This document shows, one piece after another, positions 10,311-20,767 of a DNA stretch of 64,000 nucleotides. The notes under the pieces were generated by a model. That model was not told the origin of the DNA and did no database searches. It was given only the letters and a program-made list of their open reading frames with translations. The position numbers and the translations under genes were made by a program. This DNA is from Sistotremastrum niveocremeum HHB9708 (lineage: Eukaryota > Basidiomycota > Agaricomycetes > Sistotremastrales > Sistotremastraceae): assembly GCA_001630475.1 (NCBI GenBank), contig KV419395.1, forward strand, positions 872,753-936,752. Direction: 5' to 3'. Position 1 is the first letter of the stretch, and each line of letters begins with the position of its first letter.

Positions 10311-11357
10311 CTATTCATCGCGATTGCGCAGACGAAGAATCCACGTTTCAGCGCAGGGCTTTCTCCCCGGCAACAAAGGAGGTGGCATGCGCGAAGTGTC
10401 GAGCTATTGTCCCGTCTTAGTAGTCATGAAGCAGAGTTGAGATGGCACATACCTTGGTGAGACCATCAAATCTTGTGCGCTTCCCGAGCCAGTCGATACG
10501 CTTCACCAACGTGTCCTCCTCGTCAACCTGTCTAGCTTCCCATGCTTTCGTGATTTTCGCTTTCCTCGATTCCGAGGCGTTGGCGAATTCAGGATCAGTG
10601 AGCTCCTTTTGGAAGAAGTCATAGAGCGATTGCATAACATCCCGGTGGGTCACAGGATTTGCCGCATCCTCTTTCGAGGTGCGAGCATCGATTGACTGTG
10701 TCATACGCGTCTCAAAAAGTTGAGGTCCGATGCAAAAGGAATACCGACCCAAGGAAAATCATCCGAGACAATGCGAATCACCATAGCGTTATTGTCCAAC
10801 GCAGGCCCGTCACGAGCTCTTTCGGAATCCGGGGGTGCGTAATACAAGTCGAATTGAAGATCAGAATTCGGCCATAGCGCGCGATGCAATCCCTCCACTG
10901 CACTTGGCTCTGCTTCATATTCTGGACGGCATATTCAATCTCCACCGTTGTAAGCAATCATATTAAACAGCGTCAACTCACCATCTTTCAAAGAGTCGAT
11001 ATCAGCTTGACGGGGAGATCGACCGCGCCTGTCCCGAATGAACCTGGGACGATGAACCTCGGGGCGCAGGTAGTTGCCGTCGTATCCATCGTGGCCCGAG
11101 GATTCCGGCGACCTGGAATATTGGTCCTCGCCATAGGAATGGGAAGGGAAGCCTGAGTAGCCTCCACGTCCACTCCCGGCAGAATAAATCATCCCTGGAC
11201 TGGAGGGACTGTAGTAGTTTCCATAGCCATACTGTTGACTAGGCATGTAATTCTGGGTTCGTGGAAGGAAATAGGACGTGCTATTCCCAGTCCTGTAGCC
11301 AGAAAGTGCGGGGGAGGGCGCGCCTGAACGCGGAGAGTAGGCAGTTTCGTAGTGCAT
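10311..11357 (-). CDS. DUF6699 domain protein, paralog C
   Basis: This is the third DUF6699 copy. Exon 1 (ATG 11357) encodes a Tyr/Gly/Ser/Pro-rich head (MHYETAYSPRSGAPSPALSG and so on) ending in a basic RDRRGRSPRQ segment. Exon 2 holds LQFDLYYAPPDSERARDG and MVIRIVSDDFPW. Exon 3 holds THRDVMQSLYDFFQKELTDP and KRIDWLGKRTRFDGLTK. The last exon, about 30 codons, reads MPPPLLPGRKPCAETWILRL and ends at TAG 10311-10313. The two domain introns are phase 0 at the same positions as in B and D. The last intron is only about 49 nt. B, C and D lie head-to-tail with 504 and 305 bp gaps, as expected for tandem duplication. The function is unknown. Confidence 0.75.
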
Positions 11358-11662
11358 GTCAAGTCCTGCACCCCACTGACCCTCAAAGACGCGCTTTATC
11401 TATGCCAGAACAACCCAAACATTCGAAGAACCGCTTTAATCGCCCAACGGTGGGCATACTGACACCGCCTCGCGCAGTGACCGAGTTTTGGAAGTGCATG
11501 CACCGAGTTGATAGGAGAACGTGTTCTTAGTCAGCAAGATCATCCCAGTTATCGATAGTATTGATCTCAGTTGGTCACCCAGCGAAAGAAGTACCGGTAC
11601 TCATATTTTCCTTAAACAGAAGTACGAATACAACGTTCCACCCAAACCAATGCAAGCACGAA

Positions 11663-12594
11663 TCATATGAATAGCTGCTGATTGTATTGGTCAGGGCGGA
11701 CGTGATGGAGTCGCAGATACCAGGTCTCGGCGGCCCGCTCTTTCCCAGGGAGAAAAGCAAGTTCATCGTGCTCGGCGACAACCTGGATGGACAATCAATA
11801 TGACGAGACTGTAGAAAGCACACGAAAGACCTTAGTAAAACCACCAAATATAGTCCTTTGTCCCAACCAATCGATACGTCTTGGCGGACTACCGGGTTCG
11901 TCGTTCTGTCTGGCTTCTTGGGCCTCTTTGATTCGCTGCCTCCGACGCCTGGAAGCAAATGTCCATTCTGCGTCAGTGAGAGGCACTTGGAAGAATCGAT
12001 AGAGGTAGAGCAGCAGATCATAACAGGTGATGACGCCGTGGTCTTGGTTGAAGACTTCAATTGGCTAGTTTGATGTGAGTATACATGTATGCAGGCGAGC
12101 TGGAGACTTGCCCAAGGGAACTGATCAGAAACTATGCAGATAAATCCTGCGTTCGACAACGAAGCTGGGGCGTTGCGTCGTCTCTCGATTTCAGGGGGTT
12201 GATAATACAAATCAAATTGCAGGCGAGTTCCGACAGCCAGCCTTGAATGTATCCCATACGTATTTTGGTCTTGGAAATAGAATGCTGATTGATAGTATGA
12301 GACGCTTGTTCTCTCATGACTATGGAGGACCACACCTGCACCAATACTGTCCGCCGAGGATGGAGACTCGCGACCACTGCTGCTTGAAGAACTAGAGTGG
12401 TTGTAGTCGAGCTTGAACGAGGGCGAGAACGGCTCATAAAGAGCGTATGCTCGGCTACGATCATGGAGAACCATTGCAGAGGATGGCTCGTTGTAAAAAT
12501 GCATGTCATCAGAAATGCGCTGAGGTTGGTTTAAATTTGACGGGCTGGGAGGGAAATCCAGCCAGTTGGCGAGTTCTTTAGGTGAGTCGGACAT
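11663..12594 (-). CDS. DUF6699 domain protein, paralog D
   Basis: This fourth DUF6699 copy is about 278 aa in three exons: 12594-12112, 12064-11831 and 11782-11663. The head is Ser/Pro-rich (SPKELANWLDFPPSPSNLNQ, then a run of Ser). The domain follows: LQFDLYYQPPEIERRR, ICIVSDQFPW, VITCYDLLLYLYRFF, LTDAEWTFASRRRR, RRIDWLGQRTIFGGFTK, then FLPGKERAAETWYLRL. Exon lengths are 161, 78 and 40 codons, all phase 0. The first intron begins GCAAGT rather than GT, yet it sits exactly at the FPW junction shared with B and C. A longer in-frame start at 12642 exists; I chose the ATG giving MSDSPKELAN because it follows a TATA-like CATAAAG by a normal distance. The function is unknown. Confidence 0.72.
12065..12111 (-). 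other. GC-AG intron in DUF6699-D
   Basis: This 47-nt intron starts GCAAGTCTCC and ends AACTAG, a strong GC-AG donor consensus. Removing it joins FPW to PIEVFNQDHG in frame, matching the phase-0 junction of paralogs B and C. Confidence 0.65.
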
Positions 12595-13202
12595 TTGCAA
12601 AGCACCTGCACGAACGAAGCTGGGCTGGGGTGGACAGCCCACTTTATGGGTGCATCGTTATGCTACAAGAGCCGCGCACACGCCGAAGACGACTAACACG
12701 AGGAGAGCCCAGGAGAGGCCATTTTTCGCCGGCATAGTTGTGCAACTGTAACAGCACACACAACACCAGAACAGGAAATGGCCAGAAGTCCCACAGCTGA
12801 GCAGGGAGAAGCCCCTGGATCTTAGCGAGATGATTCAGATAGTATCGGATAGTGTTCTATTTGCGAATGATGGCTAAGCATGGCGTCGTGGTCGTGGGAC
12901 TCGTCGGTGAGAGCAAACTTGATGGTGAGAGCAAAGCCACGGGACGGACCGACTGTATTGAAAGATGTCGGCGCATCATCAGAGTCCGAAGGAGAAGCTT
13001 GCCAACTCTAAAACCCTTCTTCTCGTCGAACGACTCAGTGCGGACAGTCCTAGTGGCGGCGGGACCGTGCTGGACGTCGAGCTCGGTCGTGGTTGGCGAT
13101 GGCGGGGTCGGGATTGGCTGACAAAGTAAGCGCTCGCCTTATCGTAGTTTGTCGCCCAAATAAATAAACTATTGCGTGTCCTTGCTAGCAACCATTTCCC
13201 CA
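12595..13202. other. Divergent intergenic region, DUF6699-D and CCP1
   Basis: About 600 bp between two outward-facing starts. AAATAAAC near 13157-13165 may be the TATA-like element of the peroxidase gene. An open frame at 12852-13121 has biased composition and no recognisable features, so I do not call a gene. Confidence 0.35.
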
Positions 13203-14810
13203 ATGCAGGCAATTCGCTCTCCTCTCCGTCGTGTCGCCCTCCAGGCTCGTCTGCCAGTCGTCAGACCTCGCGTTGCCCGTCCATTCTCTACTGCGCCAGA
13301 GGCTAAATCAAACACCACTCTTTACTTGGGCATAGCCGCCGCCGTTCTCGCTGGGGGAGGCTACTGGGCTTACACCTCCAGCTCTGACACTGCTCGCGAA
13401 GTTGGAACCGTAGCTAAATCTGCGACTCAGGCAGCAAAGGCTGCCACCAACTTTGTTCCTTCCAGAGCTGATTATCAAAAGGTCTACAACCGCATCGCAG
13501 AGACCCTTGACGAAGCGGGCGAATATGATGGTAAAGCACAGTTCTTTTGCTATCCTCAGAAACTGAATTCTCATCACATTGCTAGATGGATCGTATGGAC
13601 CCGTCCTCGTTCGTCTTGCCTGGCATTCATCTGGTACCTATGACAAGGAGACCGGCACAGGTGGCAGGTACATGCTGGTCTTGGAGTACTTTCTTGCAAT
13701 GCTAATACGCTTTTCCTCCTCCCAGTAACTACGCTACCATGCGTTTCGAACCCGAAGCTTTGCATGGGGCCAACAACGGACTGAACGTGGCCCGCGGCAT
13801 CATGGAAAAAATCAAACAGGAGTTCCCCTGGATCAGCTATGGCGACTTGTGGACCCTCGGCGGCGTAGCGGCCATCCAGGTTTGTGACTCGTTCTGTTCA
13901 AAGATCGCCTAATTTTTATTCCGATTTGACCCGACTGTAGGAAATGCAAGGCCCTAAAATTCCGTGGCGTCCAGGCAGAATCGACGGTTTTGCCAAAGAT
14001 GCTACTCCTGACGGCAGACTTCCCGATGCTACCCAAGGGCAGGATCATCTGAGGAAGGTGTGTATCTCGTCTAATTTATTCAACACACGTCTGATCGCGG
14101 TAAACCTCGCAGATTTTCTACAGGATGGGGTTCGTTTCTCCGTTCATTTACGGAGCATTCCCTCGGTAGCTTACCCCTGTTTCAAAGATTCAATGATCAG
14201 GAAATCGTCGCACTCTCTGGCGCACATGCGCTTGGTCGCTGCCACACTGACAGGTAATTTGCTCGTTATATGCTATTCTTACTCCTCGCTTATTTGCCGA
14301 TCTTAGGTCTGGTTTCGAGGGGCCTTGGACCTTCTCTCCCACGACTTTCACCCATGACTACTTCAAACTTCTCTTCGACGAGTACGCCTAATAGTCTATC
14401 TTGCTCATCAATTTATCCACTAATTACTCCTCCAGAAAATGGGTTTGGCGCAAATGGAGTGGTCCCAAGCAGTTGGCCGATAAGAAGACTGGCACACTCA
14501 TGATGCTTCCGTGCGTTCCCGATGCCCCCCTATGTCTGCTCGCTCATACTCAATCAATCTGTATAGCACCGACTACGTCTTGATTCAGGACAAGAGTTTC
14601 AAGAAATATGCCAAGGCCTACGCGGACAATCAGGATCTGTTCTTCAAGGAGTAAGCGTCTCGCTTTTTCTTCCCGTGCGTCGGTCTCAATGTAACCTCTT
14701 CAGCTTCTCGGCCGCTTTTGCTCGCCTTCTTGAACTCGGCGTCCCGACTGCCCAATTCGTTTCCTCCGAGCCGTGGGAATTGAAAACTCTAGACGAGCAA
14801 AAGAAATAGA
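13203..14810 (+). CDS. CCP1: Mitochondrial cytochrome c peroxidase
   Basis: This class I heme peroxidase of the mitochondrial intermembrane space reduces H2O2 using cytochrome c. A basic presequence ([20 protein letters not shown]) is followed by a hydrophobic sorting segment ([17 protein letters not shown]). The enzyme then begins with [19 protein letters not shown]. The distal site is [12 protein letters not shown] (Arg, Trp, His), and the proximal heme ligand is His in [18 protein letters not shown]. Other conserved parts are [76 protein letters not shown] and [14 protein letters not shown]. Six or seven short introns interrupt it. The stop is TAG at 14808-14810. It converges on the arrestin gene. 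Confidence 0.93.
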
Positions 14811-15060
14811 TTGTACTCAGTCTTTCTTGGCCTTAGAGCAATCTCATCTTTCCAGAGCTTCTTGGGAGAGTAGCTAGTACCACTAGATGAACGGTGATTT
14901 TGTGTAGAAATTTATCTTTTGATCTGATTAGGGATGTGATGTCTATCTATATAATTGCAGTTACGTCTATGTCCGGTGTTGCATGTCTCTATAAATTCAA
15001 TGATGCTAAATTGAAAACAACGAATAAACCATGAAAGTCCAGGATGTGCAGGTGAATGAA

Positions 15061-17425
15061 TTAAGAGTGAGAAGGATGGGAACTGCTGCGACCTCTCTCG
15101 GAGTCCTCGTAAGATGGCAAACCTCTCATCAGGTCAAGTGGTGTGATGCCTCCGCCTAGGAAGCCACGAGACGCGACTCCGTAATCGGGGACCTCTGAGA
15201 GAGCGCTCCGCAGAAGTTCCTGATTGCTGGCGGTGGGAATGGGGTCGGTAGCAAGCGGAACGGGTTGTGTCTGCACAGCTTGCATATTATTGATTGGAGG
15301 ATGAGTGTCTCTCTCCCGATCCCGATGGCTATGCGAACTCAAGCTCGAATTGTGTCCGGATGCCGCCGAATTATGACGATTTGCCAAACTTGTGAAAGGC
15401 TTGAGTGAGAGGTTGAAGAGGTTAAGGCGACCGGTGTTATGATGATGATTCTGTGATGCAATATTACTGGAGGAAGAAGAATGCGATAGGGAGCCATCGG
15501 GGTGGCTTTGAATTCCTGAAGAACGCTCGGGACTACCAGCTCTGCTACCAGCTCGACTGCTCCGTCGGCTGGCATTATGAGAATCGGGAGGCGTCCGAGC
15601 GTCCCTTGACGAACGTTGTGAACGCCATGTCTCCCCGAGTGACATCATGAGCTCGACATTAACCCAGTCGAGGGGATTTTGATGGGGGTCTGGAGACTCT
15701 GTCGGCGACGACATTCCAGAGTGAAGGTCCAGAGGATCATCTGGACTTGTGGCGGCCGGCCAAGGATTTTGAACGAGACGAGAATCCGCTGGGAAGAAGG
15801 AATTTGCTACACGATCGAGGATATGATTGGTGTAGCTGGGGAGTTCAATTTCAGCAGATGAGGGTGTGCTGTCTTCCAATCCAAAGGTCAACCGTCTGGT
15901 TTCGTTGGTAGCCAATCGTGCCTCTGTCAACAGCACATTATCAAGTACGATAATAGGTAACGAGCATCGCAACTCGGAAATGTGTCCATCAGGATTGACG
16001 ACATGCACGAGCCAGCGTACGCGATAACTGGTCTCGATTGGCTCATTCGACGATGACGGTGTTGCGCTGACCGGCAGGGTGACAGACAATAGCGAGACGA
16101 CTTCGGTACCACGCTCCTCCTCCGAGCTGGATGACGATGATGATGCATAAGCTTGGCTCGGAGCATTGAATGCGCTCTCGGGGAAATTGTTAACGACCAT
16201 TGTGGACAGGGTATCTGAGCTGGTAGTTCTGGATCGCTGAGCAGACAACGGTCTGCTTTCGCCGGCGGGTGTGGAGGTTCCAGAGCTTGCCGATGAATCA
16301 AATGTAGAGAAACCCACTCCAGGGGTTCGAGGAATGGAGGAGGATGGGACATGGAACATGCCACCTTGTAACCGGCTGGTTGATTTGAAGTTGTAGGTAT
16401 CCACAACCAAAGGATGACCGTTGTGGAATTCGTGTTTAATCGAGGCAACAACTCGGGATGATTCGACAGGGCCAGACTTGTATTTAATTTTGGTCGTTTC
16501 ATTGACTGTTGTTAGGACACTGCCAACATAAACGCCCTTGCCAGTGGGTTGAAATTTCACAAGAGAGCATATTGTATCGCCGGCAGCCCAGGCCTAGAGC
16601 GGTATTAGATACATATGAATTGAACATGGATAGGAAACGTACTTTGTGAGGAAGCAACAGTGAGTACATCAGCTTTCCTGGCCAGGTGTTCTCTATCTCC
16701 AAAGTTTGTTGATACTCAAGAGCATCATTTGCCAAAGATCGGACGATATTCACGGGGCATTGAGCCTGGAAATTGGAAGAGAATCCAGAGCGGATCGCAG
16801 CAGCCCGAAGCTTATACGTGATGAAGGTGGTACCGCTGTGATTGGTGAACGACGAGGGGACAGAGCCATCCAGCATGACCTGATCCGAGATCAGCTGCGC
16901 ACTACTTGACAACCCATCAGATAACTCACCTGGAAAGGAAATGCATGTCTCCCAGCCTTGAGCGTATGCGCACTGCGACGTTCACCTTCTAGGAAAGTCC
17001 AGTCATGCGAGTAGACGACGACACTGTTGTAGTTCGTCTGGAGAAGATGACTGCACAACTACGATGAGAACGGCGTCATACGACGCGAGGGATATGAAGA
17101 CGAACTTGGAGCTATCAGAAGGTAACGGCGGGAAGCGTGCCTTGCCTCTGAGCTGGAGTGTTATCTCTTTGATAGATGTGGCCTCGGGGAGGTTGATGAT
17201 GACCTGTCCAGAGAGCACGGCTGGCTCTACGTCAACGCCAATGCCTTTAAGAAAGACGGTTGGAGTGGATAGGACAATGTCAAGAGGTGGCTGGGACTTT
17301 GAGTATGACATTGCCTGGTCGAGATGGGAGGACGACGGTTCTGCATGCTCGTCCCTGAGGGAGAGGTGGCCGTCTCTTGGGGTGGGTGAAGAGGGCCTAG
17401 ATAGCAAAGGCCTTGAGACGGCCAT
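15061..17425 (-). CDS. Alpha-arrestin (ART-type) trafficking adaptor
   Basis: Alpha-arrestins link plasma-membrane transporters to Rsp5/NEDD4-type ubiquitin ligases for endocytosis. The N-terminal arrestin fold reads IDVEPAVLSGQVIINL-like, then LRGKARFPPLPSDSSKF, VVVYSHDWTFLEGERR, HTLKAGRHAFPFQ and GTTFITYKLRAAAIRS. The arrestin C part holds VYVGSVLTTVNETTKIKY, IKHEFHNGHPLVVDTYNF and YRVRWLVHVVNPDGHISELR. A long Ser-rich tail follows. Two LPSY motifs, ELPSYTNH and GLPSYEDS near the end, fit the LPxY class that binds WW domains. Four exons are evident; the ATG at 17425 begins MAVSRPLLSRPSSPTPRDGH, and MSYSKSQPP further in is an alternative. The stop is TAA at 15061-15063. Confidence 0.85.
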
Positions 17426-17645
17426 TTGAGCGATAGGACGTGCAGGGCAACAGGGAGCAGAAGCAAAAAGAGCAGAGCCACCGCGTTCATGGCGGCTCGG
17501 GCGACCAACGCTATCTCCATTTCCGTCTCCGTCTCCGACGTCCCCTAAAATGCACAATCTTGGTCCGGGATATCACCTCACTCTGCTCCTCTTTAGGCTG
17601 CAAACACAATAAGGTATCATTGTCCTTTGTTCCACTTGTACTCCT

Positions 17646-20008
17646 CTATGCTAGATACAGGGTGTCGATAAACGTAGCAGCCAGCTTCCCGACCATTGTC
17701 GGACCCACGGCACTCGAATTTCCTAGTCCTGCGTTTTCACGGGCACGGGCGGTCCAAGTCAGATAATAAACAGGGGCAATATTCGGCCCGCACTCACCGT
17801 ATAGCGCGACCATATTTCCAGTCCCTGAGGGAGCTGACTTGGCCTCCTGGATCGCATCTTTCAAATCCGCAATAAACTGACCGACAACCGGGACAGTAAG
17901 GCGCTGAACTAGAGTAAGCAAAGGCACAGATCAAATTTCTCGGACTTACCGTGCAAGCGATGTGGACAGCGCTAGGATTGCTCAGCGCATTCAAATGCCA
18001 GCCCTTCTTGGACATTTTGTCCCCTACTTCTAGAATATTCAGACTTGCATCCTTGGAACCGAACGCAACGACAGAAGCCATTGGGTTGCCGAGCACATAG
18101 AGCTCCGGGATCTCAGTCCGAATCGAGTTTTCGATGCTTTTTGCCGCGCCAACGATCGATCGACATGACGCCACGTAGCCGCTGCGCTTCCATTAGGGCC
18201 CAAAATGAAAGGCACACCAATCGCAATGAACTCACTCTCGTCCTATGAACTGCATCGCCGCCCACGCTCCCGCCAACAAAGCTCCCGGTCTTCGGTTTCT
18301 CCGTCAGTCACATCGAACAATAGTTTGTTATCTGACACTTGCCTGGACCCAGCTATCGAGGGACTTGCGTATACACCGCCTGAAGAACATACGATCAGAG
18401 CCATTCACACCCTCAAAATGTAGAGTTGCTTACCGGCCCAATCAGGATTCACGTAGTACTGGTACTGTCGGAGCTCTGGTGTCCTGTACATGATGACCGA
18501 CGATCCCTGAAACCATCTTGAATTCAATCGATCTTCCGATTGTCCTACTGACTCACCTTGGGAGCAAATCCATACTATGTGACGTCAGTATCTGATGTCA
18601 CCTTCAAGATGGACTGCCCTACCTTGTGTGTATCGCAAGAAATCGCCGTCACGCCTTTCACCCTAAAATCAAAAGGTCTTGTCGGAAACCCGGCATCATC
18701 TAAAAACGGCACGATGAAACTTCCGAGACAGCAATCCACGTGCAACCCAATATTATGCTTCAGGGCAAGAGCAGAGAGTCCCTCGATATCGTCCATGCAA
18801 CCATCGGGAAAATTCACTGCAGATCCAACCAACTAGAATGTTCCATCAGGCGCCAGTCGAGCGCATGCCACAAAGAACGTACCATGATTGTATTGGGATT
18901 TCTAATCAAAGTTCAAGTTCAAGGGGTAGATGGCATGGCACTAGACTCACATTGCGCGAGACACCCAGGCGAGATCGACCATCCTTGTCTCGGGATCCAC
19001 AGGAATCTGGTGTACTTTGACCTTCATGTAGTCGCCAGCTTTATCAAAGGCCGCATGGGCGGATGCAGGTATAATGCTAAAATCCGCATTATTCTCTCTG
19101 GGAGCCAAGAGGAGCGCAGGTTTACATACATCTCGGGCTCTGTGATGCCTTTGACCGTTCTTGCCCAATCTCTATGAGTCTTCACAGACATGATAATCGA
19201 TTCAGTGCCGCCAGACGTCGTGGTCCCTGCTCCAGATGGGTGATTATATCTGCACTATGTCAGTAAATGACGGACAGTCCTACGCTTCCGGACTCACATT
19301 CTTAGACACATTGCAACCACCTCTGCATCCATCTTGCGAATAGCTATTGGTAATGGTCAGATTGGGAAAATGAGTGGGAAGAGGAAAAGTCGTACTTGGA
19401 AAGACATCGGGATGGAGAGGGTTCGAAACGAGGTATCGTTCATAAGCTGCAACAATTACTTTGCCCAGTTCTGGGCCACCATCTAGTTTTGAATGCATCC
19501 AATCAGTCAGGTTAGAGTGCAAAAATACGCGACAACGTACGATAGACTGCGCCTGAAAGTTGTCCGTCCTGCCAGCTCGACGACTTCTGCTCGCCATCCA
19601 TTCGCTCCATTTCATTCAAAATCCATTCCTGGGACTTGCCCGTTTCTGGCAACTCGACATGCCTACTGATATTTTTACCTGACGCGACAAGTTTGCCTTC
19701 TATGTCTGCTCGAGCTTTGGCAAGTTCGCCGGCTACCTTTTGACGATGTTTTGGCAATTTGAGAACTATGAGGATAGCTCGCTAGAGAACATTAGCGGCA
19801 AGTCATCGTTCGTTATGTTACAACTCACTTTTGCGAGAGACTGCCAAATATCTGACAGAGTCCTCTGAACGCCCCTTGCTCGAAGGTGCCGATGAGACTT
19901 CAAAAGGTATTGGAATAGTACGTAGAAGAACACAAGAGATTTAATCTTCTCATAGTTGCAGAGAGAACGTAGAGCTTGTCGTGACTGTGTAAGAGCTAGG
20001 GAAACCAT
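17646..20008 (-). CDS. DPL1: Sphingosine-1-phosphate lyase (PLP-dependent, ER membrane)
   Basis: This enzyme cleaves phosphorylated sphingoid bases to a fatty aldehyde and phosphoethanolamine, the exit step of sphingolipid breakdown. The N-terminus has one membrane segment ([15 protein letters not shown]). Conserved parts follow: [82 protein letters not shown] and ISCDTHKYGFAPKG, whose Lys (codon 18623-18625) should bind PLP. Later come [20 protein letters not shown] and a C-terminal [11 protein letters not shown]. More than ten short introns are present. An 18-nt microexon (18557-18574) encodes YGFAPK just after the catalytic Lys. The start is ATG at 20008, 120 bp from the divergent prefoldin 4 start. 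Confidence 0.92.
18557..18574 (-). other. 18-nt microexon of the S1P lyase gene
   Basis: It encodes exactly YGFAPK, directly after the PLP-binding Lys codon, between an acceptor (cacatag) and a GTGAGT donor. Skipping it would keep the frame but remove six conserved residues beside the active site. Confidence 0.7.
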
Positions 20009-20128
20009 ATCGAAGATAAGGAGCGAGTGTAGTTGGGAGTATTACAAGTTGTTGGACTGCGGCATTTAGCAAATTGGAATGCCGGCGGCAAATCGAGCGC
20101 TCGGCTATTTCTCTCTTGCTCAGCTAAG
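20009..20128. promoter_or_regulatory. Short bidirectional promoter, S1P lyase and prefoldin 4
   Basis: Only 120 bp separate the two divergent start codons, so the core promoters and both 5' UTRs must share this interval or extend into the genes. No strong TATA box is seen. Confidence 0.45.
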
Positions 20129-20729
20129 ATGCGGCTTGTCAGTAAAGCCTTATGCACCATCGTTGGTTATTCGTAGTGTTGACTAACAACTTAGTTAGAT
20201 GAAGGTGAAGAAGCTAACGATACTGAGGTCACATGGGGTGAGCTTGATCACTAGATGCACGATGAGCCCAGTAACCGTAGGTTCAGAGGACCAACAAAAA
20301 ATCAATACTTTCTCCAAGCTAAATCAACGAATGCGAGAGACAAATAGTACACTCGAGACGCTCAAGGTAGATAAACACATCTTCTTAATTTCCTTTCACA
20401 CTGATCGCGTTCAAGGTCGAAAAAGAGTCTTTGGACGATCTCGCGATCGAAATTGAGCTTGCCGATGAAGATGAGCCAATATTGTACGCATACGACTCAA
20501 CATTGCTCGCAGTCTCTCCTCATATCTATCTAGATACAAAGTTGGGGACACATTTCTCCACATACCCCTTCCTCAAGCGCAGCAGAGACTGGTCCGGGAT
20601 CAGAAGGAGATTGACGAAGAAATTTCGAAGATGTCAGAGACAATTGTCGACTGTGAGAAGTCCATGGAGGAATTGAAGACCGCACTTTACGCCCGATTCG
20701 GTTCTGCTATCAATCTTGAGGAGAAATAA
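20129..20729 (+). CDS. Prefoldin subunit 4
   Basis: A beta-type subunit of the prefoldin hexamer, which hands nascent actin and tubulin to the CCT chaperonin. Exons join to MRLVNEGEEANDTEVTWE, DQQKINTFSKLNQRMRETNS, VEKESLDDLAIEIELADEDE, then YKVGDTFLHIPLPQAQQRL and a second coiled coil ending LYARFGSAINLEEK. This is the coiled coil, beta hairpin, coiled coil layout of the family at its normal length (about 130 aa). Five exons are needed; introns begin after codon 4 (about 20141), in the TWE Glu codon, after TLK and in the Leu codon after DEDEPI. The stop TAA at 20727-20729 is 38 bp from the convergent muskelin stop. Confidence 0.9.
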
Positions 20730-20767
20730 TCATATCATTTGCACCCCGTGTCAACCGATTTTGCGAA

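Noticed and set aside
12852-13121. 89-codon + strand ORF upstream of CCP1
   Set aside because: Val/Gly/Arg-biased composition, no known motif, and position in a divergent promoter.
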